Assembly: GCA_002723085.1 (NCBI GenBank)
Contig: PBNK01000041.1
Span: 1 to 64,000, forward strand
From: Crocinitomicaceae bacterium
GTDB lineage: Bacteria > Bacteroidota > Bacteroidia > Flavobacteriales_D > Parvicellaceae
DNA: 64,000 bases
Direction: 5' to 3'
The translations under genes were made by a program, and so were the position numbers. Of this stretch, positions 25,767 through 34,269 are shown piece by piece. The notes under the pieces are model-generated. The model did not search any database and was not told the DNA's origin. It worked only from the letters and a program-made list of their open reading frames with translations. Positions within the stretch are counted from its first letter, which is position 1. Each line of letters starts with the position of its first letter.

Positions 25767-27119
25767 TTAATTATAATAATTTTTTTCTTTTGCTTTAAAT
25801 TTAATTTTTGAAATTAATGGAGATTTAAAATCAATTTTTATTACTCCATCTCTATCAATTTCTCTAAGTTTAACTTCTTTTATTGTATTGACTAGTTCCC
25901 TGTCAAAAGGGAATTTAACTTTAACATAATTTTCTGTAAAACCATAAATGTATCCATTTTCTTCTTGTTGCTCAAAGAGTACTTTTGAAGTATTTCCAAT
26001 TTGAGATTCATAAAAGGCACGTTTCATTTTAAGACTAAGAATTCTAAGTTGTTTGCTTCTTTCTCTTCTTAATTCTATTGGCACTTCATTTTCCATTTTA
26101 GGAGCAGTTGTGTTAGCTCTTTCAGAGTAAGTGAAAACGTGTAAATAGGAAACAGGTAAAGAGTTTATGAATTCTATAGTTTTATTGAATTCTTCTTCGC
26201 TTTCACCTGGGAATCCCACAATTACATCAACACCTATGCACGCTTCAGGCATAAGTTTTTTAATTAAATTAATTCGTTTTTTGTATAATGAAGTATCGTA
26301 TTTCCTTCTCATTTTAGTAAGGAGATTGTCTGATCCGCTTTGCAGAGGAATATGAAAATGTGGAAGAAATCGTTTAGAATTTTTCACAAATTGTATAATC
26401 TCTTCAGAAAGTAAGTCAGGTTCAATGGATGAAATTCTGTAACGGTTAATTTCTTCTATTTTGTCTAATTCTTTTATTAAACCATAAAAGTTTTCATTAG
26501 TTCCGTGGCCAAAATCTCCGATATTAACTCCAGTTAAAACAACTTCATTAACTGAGCTTTTAGCAAGTTCTTTTGCTTTCAAAATGGTTTTATCAATATT
26601 TGCACTTCTGCTTCTTCCTCGAGCTAAAGGTATGGTACAGAAGGAGCAAAAGTAATTACAACCATCTTGAACTTTAAAAAATGACCTAGTTCTATCTCCA
26701 ACGCTGTATCCAGGAAAAAATGTTGTAGTATGCTTAATATGATTGTTTTTGATTATTGTTTCTTTAGATTTTACCTTGTTGTTTAAATAGTCAAGTATGT
26801 TAAATTTTTCTTGAGCTCCTAAAACTAAGTCAACACCTTCTATGGATGCAATTTCATTAGGTTTTAGCTGTGCATAACAACCTATAACAATGACAAATGC
26901 TTCTGGGTTGTAAGAAAGTGCTTTACGAACAATATTTCTACACTTTTTATCTGCTTGATCAGTAACAGAACAGGTGTTTATGACATATATATCTGCACCT
27001 TTATCAAATTCAATTTTAGCATAACCATTCTCTTCCAAGTTTCTTGAAATTGTACTAGTTTCTGAGAAATTCAACTTACAACCTAATGTGTAAAAGGCTG
27101 AGGTTCCATATTGATTCAT
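25767..27119 (-). CDS. mtaB: tRNA N6-threonylcarbamoyladenosine(37) methylthiotransferase MtaB
   Basis: A 450-residue methylthiotransferase. An N-terminal MTTase domain has three cluster cysteines (YTLGCKLN, NTCSVT, IGCYAQ). A radical SAM domain has CNYFCSFC and RGRSRS, and a C-terminal TRAM-like segment follows. The YTLGCKLNFSE start and overall length identify the MtaB subgroup rather than MiaB or RimO. It converts t6A37 to ms2t6A37 in tRNAs reading ANN codons. The gene stands 29 bases before the barrel gene; whether they are co-transcribed is unclear. Confidence 0.93.
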   Translation of the reverse strand: MNQYGTSAFYTLGCKLNFSETSTISRNLEENGYAKIEFDKGADIYVINTCSVTDQADKKCRNIVRKALSYNPEAFVIVIGCYAQLKPNEIASIEGVDLVLGAQEKFNILDYLNNKVKSKETIIKNNHIKHTTTFFPGYSVGDRTRSFFKVQDGCNYFCSFCTIPLARGRSRSANIDKTILKAKELAKSSVNEVVLTGVNIGDFGHGTNENFYGLIKELDKIEEINRYRISSIEPDLLSEEIIQFVKNSKRFLPHFHIPLQSGSDNLLTKMRRKYDTSLYKKRINLIKKLMPEACIGVDVIVGFPGESEEEFNKTIEFINSLPVSYLHVFTYSERANTTAPKMENEVPIELRRERSKQLRILSLKMKRAFYESQIGNTSKVLFEQQEENGYIYGFTENYVKVKFPFDRELVNTIKEVKLREIDRDGVIKIDFKSPLISKIKFKAKEKNYYN

Positions 27120-27218
27120 TATTATATCTTTCTAAAAGAAAATAAATTTAAACAAATATTGGCTAATGATATTTTGTTTAATATATTTATTGAAAAACTA
27201 AACAAAAATTAAATTCTA

Positions 27219-27743
27219 ATGAAAAAAATTACATCTTGTCTATTAATTTTACTAATAAATTTTTCTATTATGTCTCAAAAATCTCTTCACGAATTTACAA
27301 TTCAATCGATAGATGGTAAAGAGATTTCTCTCTCTAAATTTAAAGGAAAAAAAATATTAATAGCTAATACAGCAAGTAAATGTGGATATACTCCTCAATA
27401 CATGGAATTGCAAGAAGTTCATGAAAAATATGGAGATAAAATTGTAATTATAGGTTTTCCTGCTAACAATTTTGGTGGTCAAGAGCCTGGTACAAATAAT
27501 GAGATTAAATCTTTTTGTCAAAAAAACTATGGAGTTACATTTTTACTCTCTGAAAAAGTTTCTGTTAAAGGAAAAAATATAGATCCTTTATTTGAATGGA
27601 TGAATAATTTAGAAAATGACGGATTCAAAGGAGATATTAGATGGAATTTCGAGAAATATTTGTTTGATGAAAACGGTAATTTGGTTACAAGATTTAGAAG
27701 TTCGACCAAACCTAACTCAGACAAAATCATTTCTCTTTTATAA
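27219..27743 (+). CDS. Glutathione peroxidase-family protein (Cys type), exported
   Basis: A 174-residue protein with an N-terminal signal-like segment (CLLILLINFSIMSQ). NTASKCGYTPQY holds the peroxidatic Cys, followed by GFPANNFGGQEPG, SFCQKNYGVTF with a probable resolving Cys, and RWNFEKYLFDENG with the catalytic Trp-Asn. The position usually Cys in GFPCNQF is Ala here. Such Cys enzymes normally use thioredoxin as reductant; bacillithiol is another thiol implied by bshB in this window. It reduces hydroperoxides, probably in the periplasm. Its stop abuts that of the convergent surface-protein gene. Confidence 0.9.
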   Translation: MKKITSCLLILLINFSIMSQKSLHEFTIQSIDGKEISLSKFKGKKILIANTASKCGYTPQYMELQEVHEKYGDKIVIIGFPANNFGGQEPGTNNEIKSFCQKNYGVTFLLSEKVSVKGKNIDPLFEWMNNLENDGFKGDIRWNFEKYLFDENGNLVTRFRSSTKPNSDKIISLL

Positions 27744-30700
27744 TTATTGTTGAATTTCTAAAACTGCACCATCAGTAACTTTAATTTCTATTTCTGTACC
27801 ATCTTCTAGTTCCATTGTTCTACAAAATGCTTTACCTGGGATTCTGTCATTTATGTCAATATTTCCATCTCCGTTCATATCTTCTCCATCAACAAAACCT
27901 ATGTTGTTAATTATAGGATTATTTATTGAGCCGGTTGGTATTAAAACATCGTTATTAATGTTTGGCACATGATTGTTGTTCCAATTGCATTTGCTGAACC
28001 AATCAGAATCTATAGATCCATTCCACGTATGAAGTCCATTTATGTTATTTGGATTTGAAAGGTTTATGCTAACTGTATCTATAAATGTACATCCATTTGA
28101 TTGAGTAACTTCCAAAAAATATGTTCCGCTTTGATCAAATATTTTTGGGTTTGATGTTGTGCCATCACTCCACAAAAAGCTTGTGTTATATGTGAATTTA
28201 TCAAGGTAAATTTCTAAACTTCCATTAACGGCATTGTAAGAGTTGGTGCTTCCTGAAAAAGTGATGTTACCTATATAATCGTCAAATGTCAAATCCTTGT
28301 CATATACTTTTACTTCGTAGGTAGAAGAGCCGTTTAAAATAATAGATGATATTTTAACGTATATATCAGGATCTGATTCAATCACACTAGAAGAAGTATT
28401 TTGAATTAATGTACCATTCTCATATAATTTAATATAAATATCTGGAACTTCATTTCCATAATTATTTGGAAGGTTATAAATTGAAAAACCATATAATCTT
28501 TTGTATTCATTTTCTTCATTCAATGATATTGATATTGTGCTATCACAAATAGAATAATCATCTAAAAGTCCAGTATTTAAACTGCAATTTTCAAAACATG
28601 ATGCATTTTGATTACTACTTTCGTACCTAAATTGAGCAGGGTTCAAAGATCTGTTATATGGATAGTTATTGTTATTTGAGATATAAGAAACAGGTCCAAT
28701 TTGAGGATAAGGGAATCCATTGCAAAAATTAGGGATATTGTTTTTATATAAGCTTATTGGTAAAGTATTAATTTTATTAACATCTATATCTCCTAAATCA
28801 TTGTTACTATGTTTTGTTGTGTGATCTACGCTTGAATGAATATTGAAGTTATCTGCCCAGCCTATTGGATTAAATGTTAATTCATTTGCAATTACATTTT
28901 GATAATCAGAATTGTCACTTATTATTAATTCCTCTTTACTAGCTCTGTTTCTGAAAAATGTATTTCCAGGTCCACTTGGGCCCCACCAATCAGAAGAGTG
29001 AATGTATTCGACAACATTGCCTTCAAAAAGATTCATTAGAGGATAAAAACCATGTAGAGAAATATCTGCTTTTTGATCTCCAAGTCCAAAATTAGCTGAA
29101 TTGTCCCAACTTTCTCTACTAAAATTATATCCAAATGTGTTACCATTCGGACCATAACTAAGAACCATAGCATGTCGTAGAGTATTAAATATATTATTTT
29201 CAATTAGACTGCTAGTTGTTCTATGGTTAACAGCTACTCCATATCCATGTCCTCCTCCTCCATAATCGTATGAGTGATGAAAATAATTATCTTTTATTTC
29301 AATATGATATGATCTAGCAAGGTTTATATGAGCTTTTTGTGTATAACTGCTTTCGATATTTCTTACCCAACAATTGTAACACCCTTCTATCTGAATGTTG
29401 TAATTATCTTTTTGAGTTGGTCTATGAATTTTCAAATTCTCAATCCCTGCATTTTCAATTACATTTAATACTTTCAATCTAGGATTAAGTTTAGGATTGT
29501 ATGTAAAATTTAATTTTCGATCAACAGTTATTTCATTTCCATTAATGCTCTTTATTTTAAAAATTTCACCTACTGAATTTGCTCCCCAATTGTTGTATGC
29601 ATTACTAAATGTTGCTTGTGATAATTGAATAGGGACTAAGTTGGTGCTCATTTTATTGGTATCATTGTCTCGTCTTAGTTCAATAATATTTCCTATTGAA
29701 AATCCTGTTGGATCATCAATAATAAGTTTATTGCTTTCTTTGTGGTATCCACCCATTAATTTTTTATATCCATCTGTCCCGCTATTCCATTTATACATTC
29801 TGAATATATGATTTTTAGTATAATTTGGAGTAATTACTTCTGTGGCATCAATATTTAAAATGGTATTTAACGAACATTCTCCTCTTATAACCGTGTTGTT
29901 TGGAATATCAAAGGATTTATAACCTTGAAAAAAATAAGTTCCTGAAGGAAAATAAATGATGTTAAACCCTGGTATGTTTTTAACGTCATTTAGTACATCT
30001 AACATAGCAAAATAATTATTGTAAGTACCATCTCCAACACAATTATAAGGAGGTTGAGTCATATCTATAATATTACCTTCTTTTGGAATGTTTCCATCAT
30101 ATCCTGCAATTGACCAATTGGCTTTATTTCTATAATCTAAACAGGAATTATCAGTTCCATTTAGTGTGAAATGGGCACCTACATATTTTGCTTGTGATAA
30201 AGATACCTGACAATTTCCTAACCCATTGCATGCTCCGCTCCAACCAGAAAAGGTATAACCAGGCTCTGGAATAGCGGTTAAAATTAAGGACGAATTAGTA
30301 ACAAACTCATCGTTGCATGATTGTATACATTCGTTTATTGAATTATTATTTGAAATTTGGATGCGCCCTTTACCAGTTACTGAACTATGTAAGCTAGAAT
30401 AGTTTGATGGGGTGGTACAGTCTGTAAGCACTACATCGTCAATATATATTTTAGCAACCTTATTTCCACATCTTATAGCTAATCGAACATCATCGTCAGT
30501 ACTAAAAGGAGCATTGTTTTCAAGTAAATCAAAATGTTGATATGTAGTATTTAAGCTAACAGTATTGCTTGCTAACCAAGTCCAAGGAGAACTATTTTTA
30601 ATTAATATAACTTGAACATCTACATTTTGATCAGCCTTTAACCATAAACTTAGATGATAATCATGTCCTGATTCAATATGAAATTTATTAGTTTTTATTT

Positions 30701-30929
30701 GTGCACCTAAGACTTGTGGTGATGAAGGAACTTGAGTAATATTTATTCTTGCTGAATAATTACCGCTGTGTTCAATAGAACTTTGTATCAATGTTCCATT
30801 GTATCCTGATGAAAAATAGGAAGACCAATCTGTTAATCCATTTTCAAAATCATAATTTTCAATTATATTTTGAGAAAATGACAAAGAAGAAAAAATAAGA
30901 CTTAGAAATATTATTATGAATCTTATCAT
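27744..30929 (-). CDS. Large secreted beta-helix protein, possible polysaccharide lyase/adhesin
   Basis: A 1061-residue exported protein (signal about 1-19). Residues 20-170 look like a carbohydrate-binding beta-sandwich (NYDFENGLTDW, IYIDDVVLTDC). Residues about 180-255 are an InlB B-repeat-like module (GYTFSGWSGACNG). Residues about 285-730 form a pectate-lyase-like right-handed beta-helix (YFPSGTYFFQGY, VIRGECS, SSLIENNIFNTLRHAMVLS). Further beta modules and a calcium-loop DMNGDGNIDINDR near residue 1020 follow. No type IX sorting domain is visible; the protein ends just after GAVLEIQQ, in the middle of what looks like a repeat module. It may be truncated or exported differently. Enzymatic activity on polysaccharide is inference. 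Confidence 0.7.
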   Translation of the reverse strand: MIRFIIIFLSLIFSSLSFSQNIIENYDFENGLTDWSSYFSSGYNGTLIQSSIEHSGNYSARINITQVPSSPQVLGAQIKTNKFHIESGHDYHLSLWLKADQNVDVQVILIKNSSPWTWLASNTVSLNTTYQHFDLLENNAPFSTDDDVRLAIRCGNKVAKIYIDDVVLTDCTTPSNYSSLHSSVTGKGRIQISNNNSINECIQSCNDEFVTNSSLILTAIPEPGYTFSGWSGACNGLGNCQVSLSQAKYVGAHFTLNGTDNSCLDYRNKANWSIAGYDGNIPKEGNIIDMTQPPYNCVGDGTYNNYFAMLDVLNDVKNIPGFNIIYFPSGTYFFQGYKSFDIPNNTVIRGECSLNTILNIDATEVITPNYTKNHIFRMYKWNSGTDGYKKLMGGYHKESNKLIIDDPTGFSIGNIIELRRDNDTNKMSTNLVPIQLSQATFSNAYNNWGANSVGEIFKIKSINGNEITVDRKLNFTYNPKLNPRLKVLNVIENAGIENLKIHRPTQKDNYNIQIEGCYNCWVRNIESSYTQKAHINLARSYHIEIKDNYFHHSYDYGGGGHGYGVAVNHRTTSSLIENNIFNTLRHAMVLSYGPNGNTFGYNFSRESWDNSANFGLGDQKADISLHGFYPLMNLFEGNVVEYIHSSDWWGPSGPGNTFFRNRASKEELIISDNSDYQNVIANELTFNPIGWADNFNIHSSVDHTTKHSNNDLGDIDVNKINTLPISLYKNNIPNFCNGFPYPQIGPVSYISNNNNYPYNRSLNPAQFRYESSNQNASCFENCSLNTGLLDDYSICDSTISISLNEENEYKRLYGFSIYNLPNNYGNEVPDIYIKLYENGTLIQNTSSSVIESDPDIYVKISSIILNGSSTYEVKVYDKDLTFDDYIGNITFSGSTNSYNAVNGSLEIYLDKFTYNTSFLWSDGTTSNPKIFDQSGTYFLEVTQSNGCTFIDTVSINLSNPNNINGLHTWNGSIDSDWFSKCNWNNNHVPNINNDVLIPTGSINNPIINNIGFVDGEDMNGDGNIDINDRIPGKAFCRTMELEDGTEIEIKVTDGAVLEIQQ

Positions 30930-31042
30930 CTGTTAAATATAGTTAAATAGACAATAAAATTTTTGTTATTTATTCATATTTAGGTGTGCTTGAAATAATC
31001 TAAATGATTTTTTTATTAAATTAATTATTTAATTATTTAAAT

Positions 31043-31747
31043 ATGCTCAAATTATCAGGTTTAAAAGTTTTAATAACAGGTGGAAGTTCTGGAATTGGAA
31101 AAGCTACTGCAAAAAAATTATCTAATGCAGGTGCTATTGTTTCAATAACTGGTAGAGATAAGAAAAAATTAGAATCTGTGGCTGCTGATATAAATGTCAT
31201 TCCTATTCACCTTGACGTAACAAAATACAATAGCATTGCTGTTAAAACACTTGATGCTTTTCATTCTATGGGAGGTATTGATGTTTTGATTAATAATGCT
31301 GGAATTGGAGAATTTGGACCTTTAGAAAGTGTTAAAGTAGATCAATTTGAAAGAGTTTTCGCGACTAATGTTTATGGATTGACAATGATGACTCAAGAAG
31401 TTGCTAAGTTTATGAAAACTCAAGAGAGAGGAACCATTATTAATATTGGTTCAACGGCATCAACTAATGGTTTTGCAAGTGGTTCTGTTTATTGTGCATC
31501 AAAGTTTGCTGTAAGGGGGCTTACAGCATGTTGGAGGAATGAGCTAAGAAAAAATAATATTAGAGTGATTTTAATTAATCCAAGTGAAGTTCCAACAGCT
31601 TTTAATAACAAAGACAGAAAGGAAAGGGAAGAGGAACAAAAAAAATTAAGGTCTAAGGATATCGCCCATGCAATAATTTCAGCTATTCAAATGGATGAGA
31701 GAGGTTTTATTCCAGAATTAAATGTTTGGGCAACAAATCCTTTTTAA
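31043..31747 (+). CDS. Short-chain dehydrogenase/reductase
   Basis: A 234-residue classical SDR. The NAD(P) loop TGGSSGIGKAT is near residues 12-22, followed by NNAGIG, the catalytic Ser in INIGSTAS, and YCASK with Tyr and Lys. The length and NVYG/SGSVYCASKFAVRGL segments resemble 3-oxoacyl-ACP reductase-like or sepiapterin-like SDRs, but substrate cannot be assigned. It appears monocistronic, converging on xerD with one base between the stops. Confidence 0.9.
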   Translation: MLKLSGLKVLITGGSSGIGKATAKKLSNAGAIVSITGRDKKKLESVAADINVIPIHLDVTKYNSIAVKTLDAFHSMGGIDVLINNAGIGEFGPLESVKVDQFERVFATNVYGLTMMTQEVAKFMKTQERGTIINIGSTASTNGFASGSVYCASKFAVRGLTACWRNELRKNNIRVILINPSEVPTAFNNKDRKEREEEQKKLRSKDIAHAIISAIQMDERGFIPELNVWATNPF

Positions 31748-31748
31748 T

Positions 31749-32657
31749 TTATTTTCTTTCTAAAGGATGGTGATCTAAAATGGTTTGACGTAAGTAATTC
31801 CTATCTAAATGAGTATACACTTCAGTAGTAGTTATGGATTCATGACCTAGCATTTCTTGAACAGCTCTTAAATCTGCACCACCTTCTACTAGGTGTGTAG
31901 CAAATGAATGCCTTAATGTATGTGGTGAAACAGTTTTTTTAATTCCACTTTTAGAAGTTAAATTTTTTATGATTTTAAAAATCATTACTCTTGAAATTTT
32001 ATTTCCTAATTTATTTAAGAAAACAATGTCTTCGCATCCACTTTCAATTTTTTTGTGTTTGTTTCTTATAGTTTCTAGGTAAATTTTTAAATGTTTAGTA
32101 GCAACACTGCCTAATGGGACTAATCTTTGTTTATCTCCTTTACCAATTATTCTAACAAAACCTTCGTCCCAATATATTTCAGAGATGCTTAAATTTATTA
32201 ATTCTGAAACTCTTAAACCACATCCGTACAATACTTCAATTATAGCAACATTTCTTTCTCCATCTGGTTTTGAACGATCTATAGCAGCTATTAATTCATC
32301 AATTTCTTCAATGGTTAAAAATTCAGGAAGTTTTCTTCCTATTTTGGGAGTTTCAATTAATTCGCTTGGATTTGAAGAAATAAGTTTTTCAAGCAGAAGG
32401 TATTTATAAAATGATTTAATGCTTGAAATTGCTCTTGATTGTGATCTGGCAGAAATTTTTTCATCATGAAGAAAACTTAAAAAACCTTGAAAATCATCAC
32501 TGTCAATAGAATTATACATTTTTTGTGGAATTTTATTTGAAAAAAAATCGCAAAATTTTTTGACATCCCTAATGTAACCATCAACAGTATTTTTCGAAAG
32601 AGATCTTTCTAAAAGTAGATAATTTTTATAACCACTAATGGCTGTTTTCCATGACAT
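31749..32657 (-). CDS. xerD: Site-specific tyrosine recombinase, XerD-like
   Basis: A 302-residue protein with the N-terminal SAM-like core-binding domain (about 1-95) and a catalytic domain. All active-site residues are present: Arg149 (CGLRVSEL), Lys173 (GKGDKQR), His246 and Arg249 (HTLRHSFATHL), His272 (LGHES) and Tyr281 (YTHL). Length and the absence of phage or IS signatures nearby support a housekeeping Xer recombinase that resolves chromosome dimers at dif. No dif site was recognised here. XerC versus XerD cannot be fully separated by eye; the family pattern favours XerD. Confidence 0.88.
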   Translation of the reverse strand: MSWKTAISGYKNYLLLERSLSKNTVDGYIRDVKKFCDFFSNKIPQKMYNSIDSDDFQGFLSFLHDEKISARSQSRAISSIKSFYKYLLLEKLISSNPSELIETPKIGRKLPEFLTIEEIDELIAAIDRSKPDGERNVAIIEVLYGCGLRVSELINLSISEIYWDEGFVRIIGKGDKQRLVPLGSVATKHLKIYLETIRNKHKKIESGCEDIVFLNKLGNKISRVMIFKIIKNLTSKSGIKKTVSPHTLRHSFATHLVEGGADLRAVQEMLGHESITTTEVYTHLDRNYLRQTILDHHPLERK

Positions 32658-32714
32658 ATGCTAAAATAATAATTACATATTTGTATAAATATTATTTCCA
32701 TTAAAAATATTTTC

Positions 32715-32722
32715 TATTTTTG
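32715..32722 (+). promoter_or_regulatory. Candidate -7 element TATTTTTG for tRNA-Ser
   Basis: TATTTTTG matches TAnnTTTG and ends 9 bases before the mature tRNA 5' end, the expected distance for a start point just upstream of the tRNA. No good -33 TTTG is visible at the usual spacing. Confidence 0.5.
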
Positions 32723-32731
32723 CGCTTAATT

Positions 32732-32816
32732 GGAGAGTTGGCAGAGTGGTCGAATGCGGTGGTCTTGAAAACCATTGTGCAGCAATGTACCGGGGGTTCG
32801 AATCCCTCACTCTCCG
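32732..32816 (+). tRNA. tRNA-Ser (anticodon TGA)
   Basis: The acceptor stem GGAGAGT pairs with ACTCTCC (32809-32815), with discriminator G at 32816. The anticodon loop CTTGAAA gives anticodon TGA (32766-32768), and the stem GTGGT/ACCAT contains one wobble pair. A long variable arm (class II, as expected for Ser) and the T-arm GGTTCGAATCC are present. The terminal CCA is not encoded directly after the discriminator. A hairpin terminator follows at 32831. Confidence 0.97.
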
Positions 32817-32830
32817 CACCAATTTAATTT

Positions 32831-32858
32831 AAATGCCCCTTCTTGGGGCATTTTTTTT
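32831..32858 (+). terminator. Rho-independent terminator after tRNA-Ser
   Basis: The stem AAATGCCCC/GGGGCATTT (9 bp) with loop TTCTT is followed by a run of T, a classic intrinsic terminator. It contains the ATG at 32833, which therefore is not the hisS start. Confidence 0.9.
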
Positions 32859-32907
32859 ATTTGATTTTAAAATATCAAATGTTACATTTACATTCTATTT
32901 TTTAAGC

Positions 32908-34269
32908 ATGACAGCTCCATCCATCCCAAAAGGAACAAGAGATTTTTTACCAAAAGATATAGTCAAAAGAGAATACGTTTTTGAGACTATAAGAAATGTA
33001 TTTCGAAAATTTGCTTTTCAGCAAATAGAAACTCCATCATTAGAGAAGTTAACCACTTTAACTGGTAAATATGGAGATGAGGGGGATCAATTAATGTTTA
33101 AGGTTTTATCTAGAGGAGATAAGTTTAAAAAAGCACTAAATGTTGCTAAGTCAACTGATTTGATTTCTGAGTCTTTATTTGCTGAAGAAGCCCTCCGTTA
33201 TGATTTAACAGTTCCTTTTGCTAGATATATTGTTCAACATCAAAATGACATCAACTTTCCTTTTAAAAGATTTCAGATTCAGCCAGTATGGAGAGCTGAT
33301 AGGCCTCAAAAGGGTAGGTATAGAGAATTTTATCAATGTGATGCAGATGTTGTTGGAAGTAAATCATTGATGTTTGAAGTAGAGTTAATTCAAATAATTT
33401 CAGAAGTCTTAAATGGCCTTAAGCTTACTGATTATATTATTGAAATAAATAATCGTAAAATTTTATCTGCAATAATGCAGATTTCTGGTGAAGAAAATAA
33501 TTTTAATCTAATTACAACGATTATAGATAAACAAGATAAAATTGGAAGTGATAATGTGATTTCAGAGCTTAAAAAAGCAGGAATTGGCGACAATTGTATT
33601 TCCTTATTTAAGAAAATATTTGAATTAAATGGGTCCAATTCAACTTTGCTTAAATGGTTGTTAGATAATTTAAAAAATTCATCTATTGGTCTTACAGGTA
33701 TTGAAGAAATAAAAGAAATATTAAATCATCTTGAAATTTTAAATCTTGAATCAAATTGTAAATTAAACTTAACTCTAGCTAGGGGGTTAAATTATTATAC
33801 GGGATCTATTATTGAGGTTAAATTAACTAATGCGAAAATTGGTAGTATTGTAGGTGGAGGAAGATATGATGAATTGACGAGTATATTTGGGTTAAAAGAT
33901 GTTTCAGGTGTTGGAATATCATTTGGAGCAGATAGAATTTGCGATGTTTTAAATGAAAGAGATCTTTTCCCTAAGGCAATTTCTAGTAATGTTGATTTAT
34001 TATTGGTAACTATAGATGATTCAGACCAAAATGCTCTTAAACTTGCAAGTTTTTTTAGAGAAAATGAAATTTCAACATCAATATACCCGAGTGGGTCAAA
34101 ACTCAAAAAACAAGTTAAATATGCAAATCAAAATAACATTCCGTATTTAATTTTTGTTTCTAATAAAACTACAATTGATGGTTCATTAGAGTTTAAAAAC
34201 ATGCAGTCTGGTGAACAAAAATTTATGAGTAAATCAGAAGTTTTAAAAAATATTCAATCTAATGAGTAA
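32908..34269 (+). CDS. hisS: Histidyl-tRNA synthetase
   Basis: A 453-residue class II synthetase starting at the ATG of MTAPSIPKGTRDFLP. The frame is open upstream to 32833, but that ATG lies within the tRNA terminator hairpin. PKGTRDFLP is the conserved N-terminus. Motif 2 is around RPQKGRYREFYQCDAD, the His-specific LARGLNYYTGSI follows, and motif 3 is GVGISFGADRI. The C-terminal anticodon-binding domain follows (about 360-453). It attaches histidine to tRNA-His. The gene overlaps hutH by 8 bases, so charging and degradation of histidine are co-transcribed. Confidence 0.96.
   Translation: MTAPSIPKGTRDFLPKDIVKREYVFETIRNVFRKFAFQQIETPSLEKLTTLTGKYGDEGDQLMFKVLSRGDKFKKALNVAKSTDLISESLFAEEALRYDLTVPFARYIVQHQNDINFPFKRFQIQPVWRADRPQKGRYREFYQCDADVVGSKSLMFEVELIQIISEVLNGLKLTDYIIEINNRKILSAIMQISGEENNFNLITTIIDKQDKIGSDNVISELKKAGIGDNCISLFKKIFELNGSNSTLLKWLLDNLKNSSIGLTGIEEIKEILNHLEILNLESNCKLNLTLARGLNYYTGSIIEVKLTNAKIGSIVGGGRYDELTSIFGLKDVSGVGISFGADRICDVLNERDLFPKAISSNVDLLLVTIDDSDQNALKLASFFRENEISTSIYPSGSKLKKQVKYANQNNIPYLIFVSNKTTIDGSLEFKNMQSGEQKFMSKSEVLKNIQSNE

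Noticed and set aside
31749-32657. Tyrosine recombinase as part of an integrated element beside tRNA-Ser
   Set aside because: The protein looks like housekeeping XerD, no direct repeat of the tRNA 3' end or mobile genes were found nearby, and the flanking genes are core functions.
32833-32907. hisS extended start at ATG 32833
   Set aside because: This ATG lies inside the terminator hairpin after tRNA-Ser, and the extra 25 residues do not fit the conserved PKGTRDF N-terminus; the ATG at 32908 was chosen.
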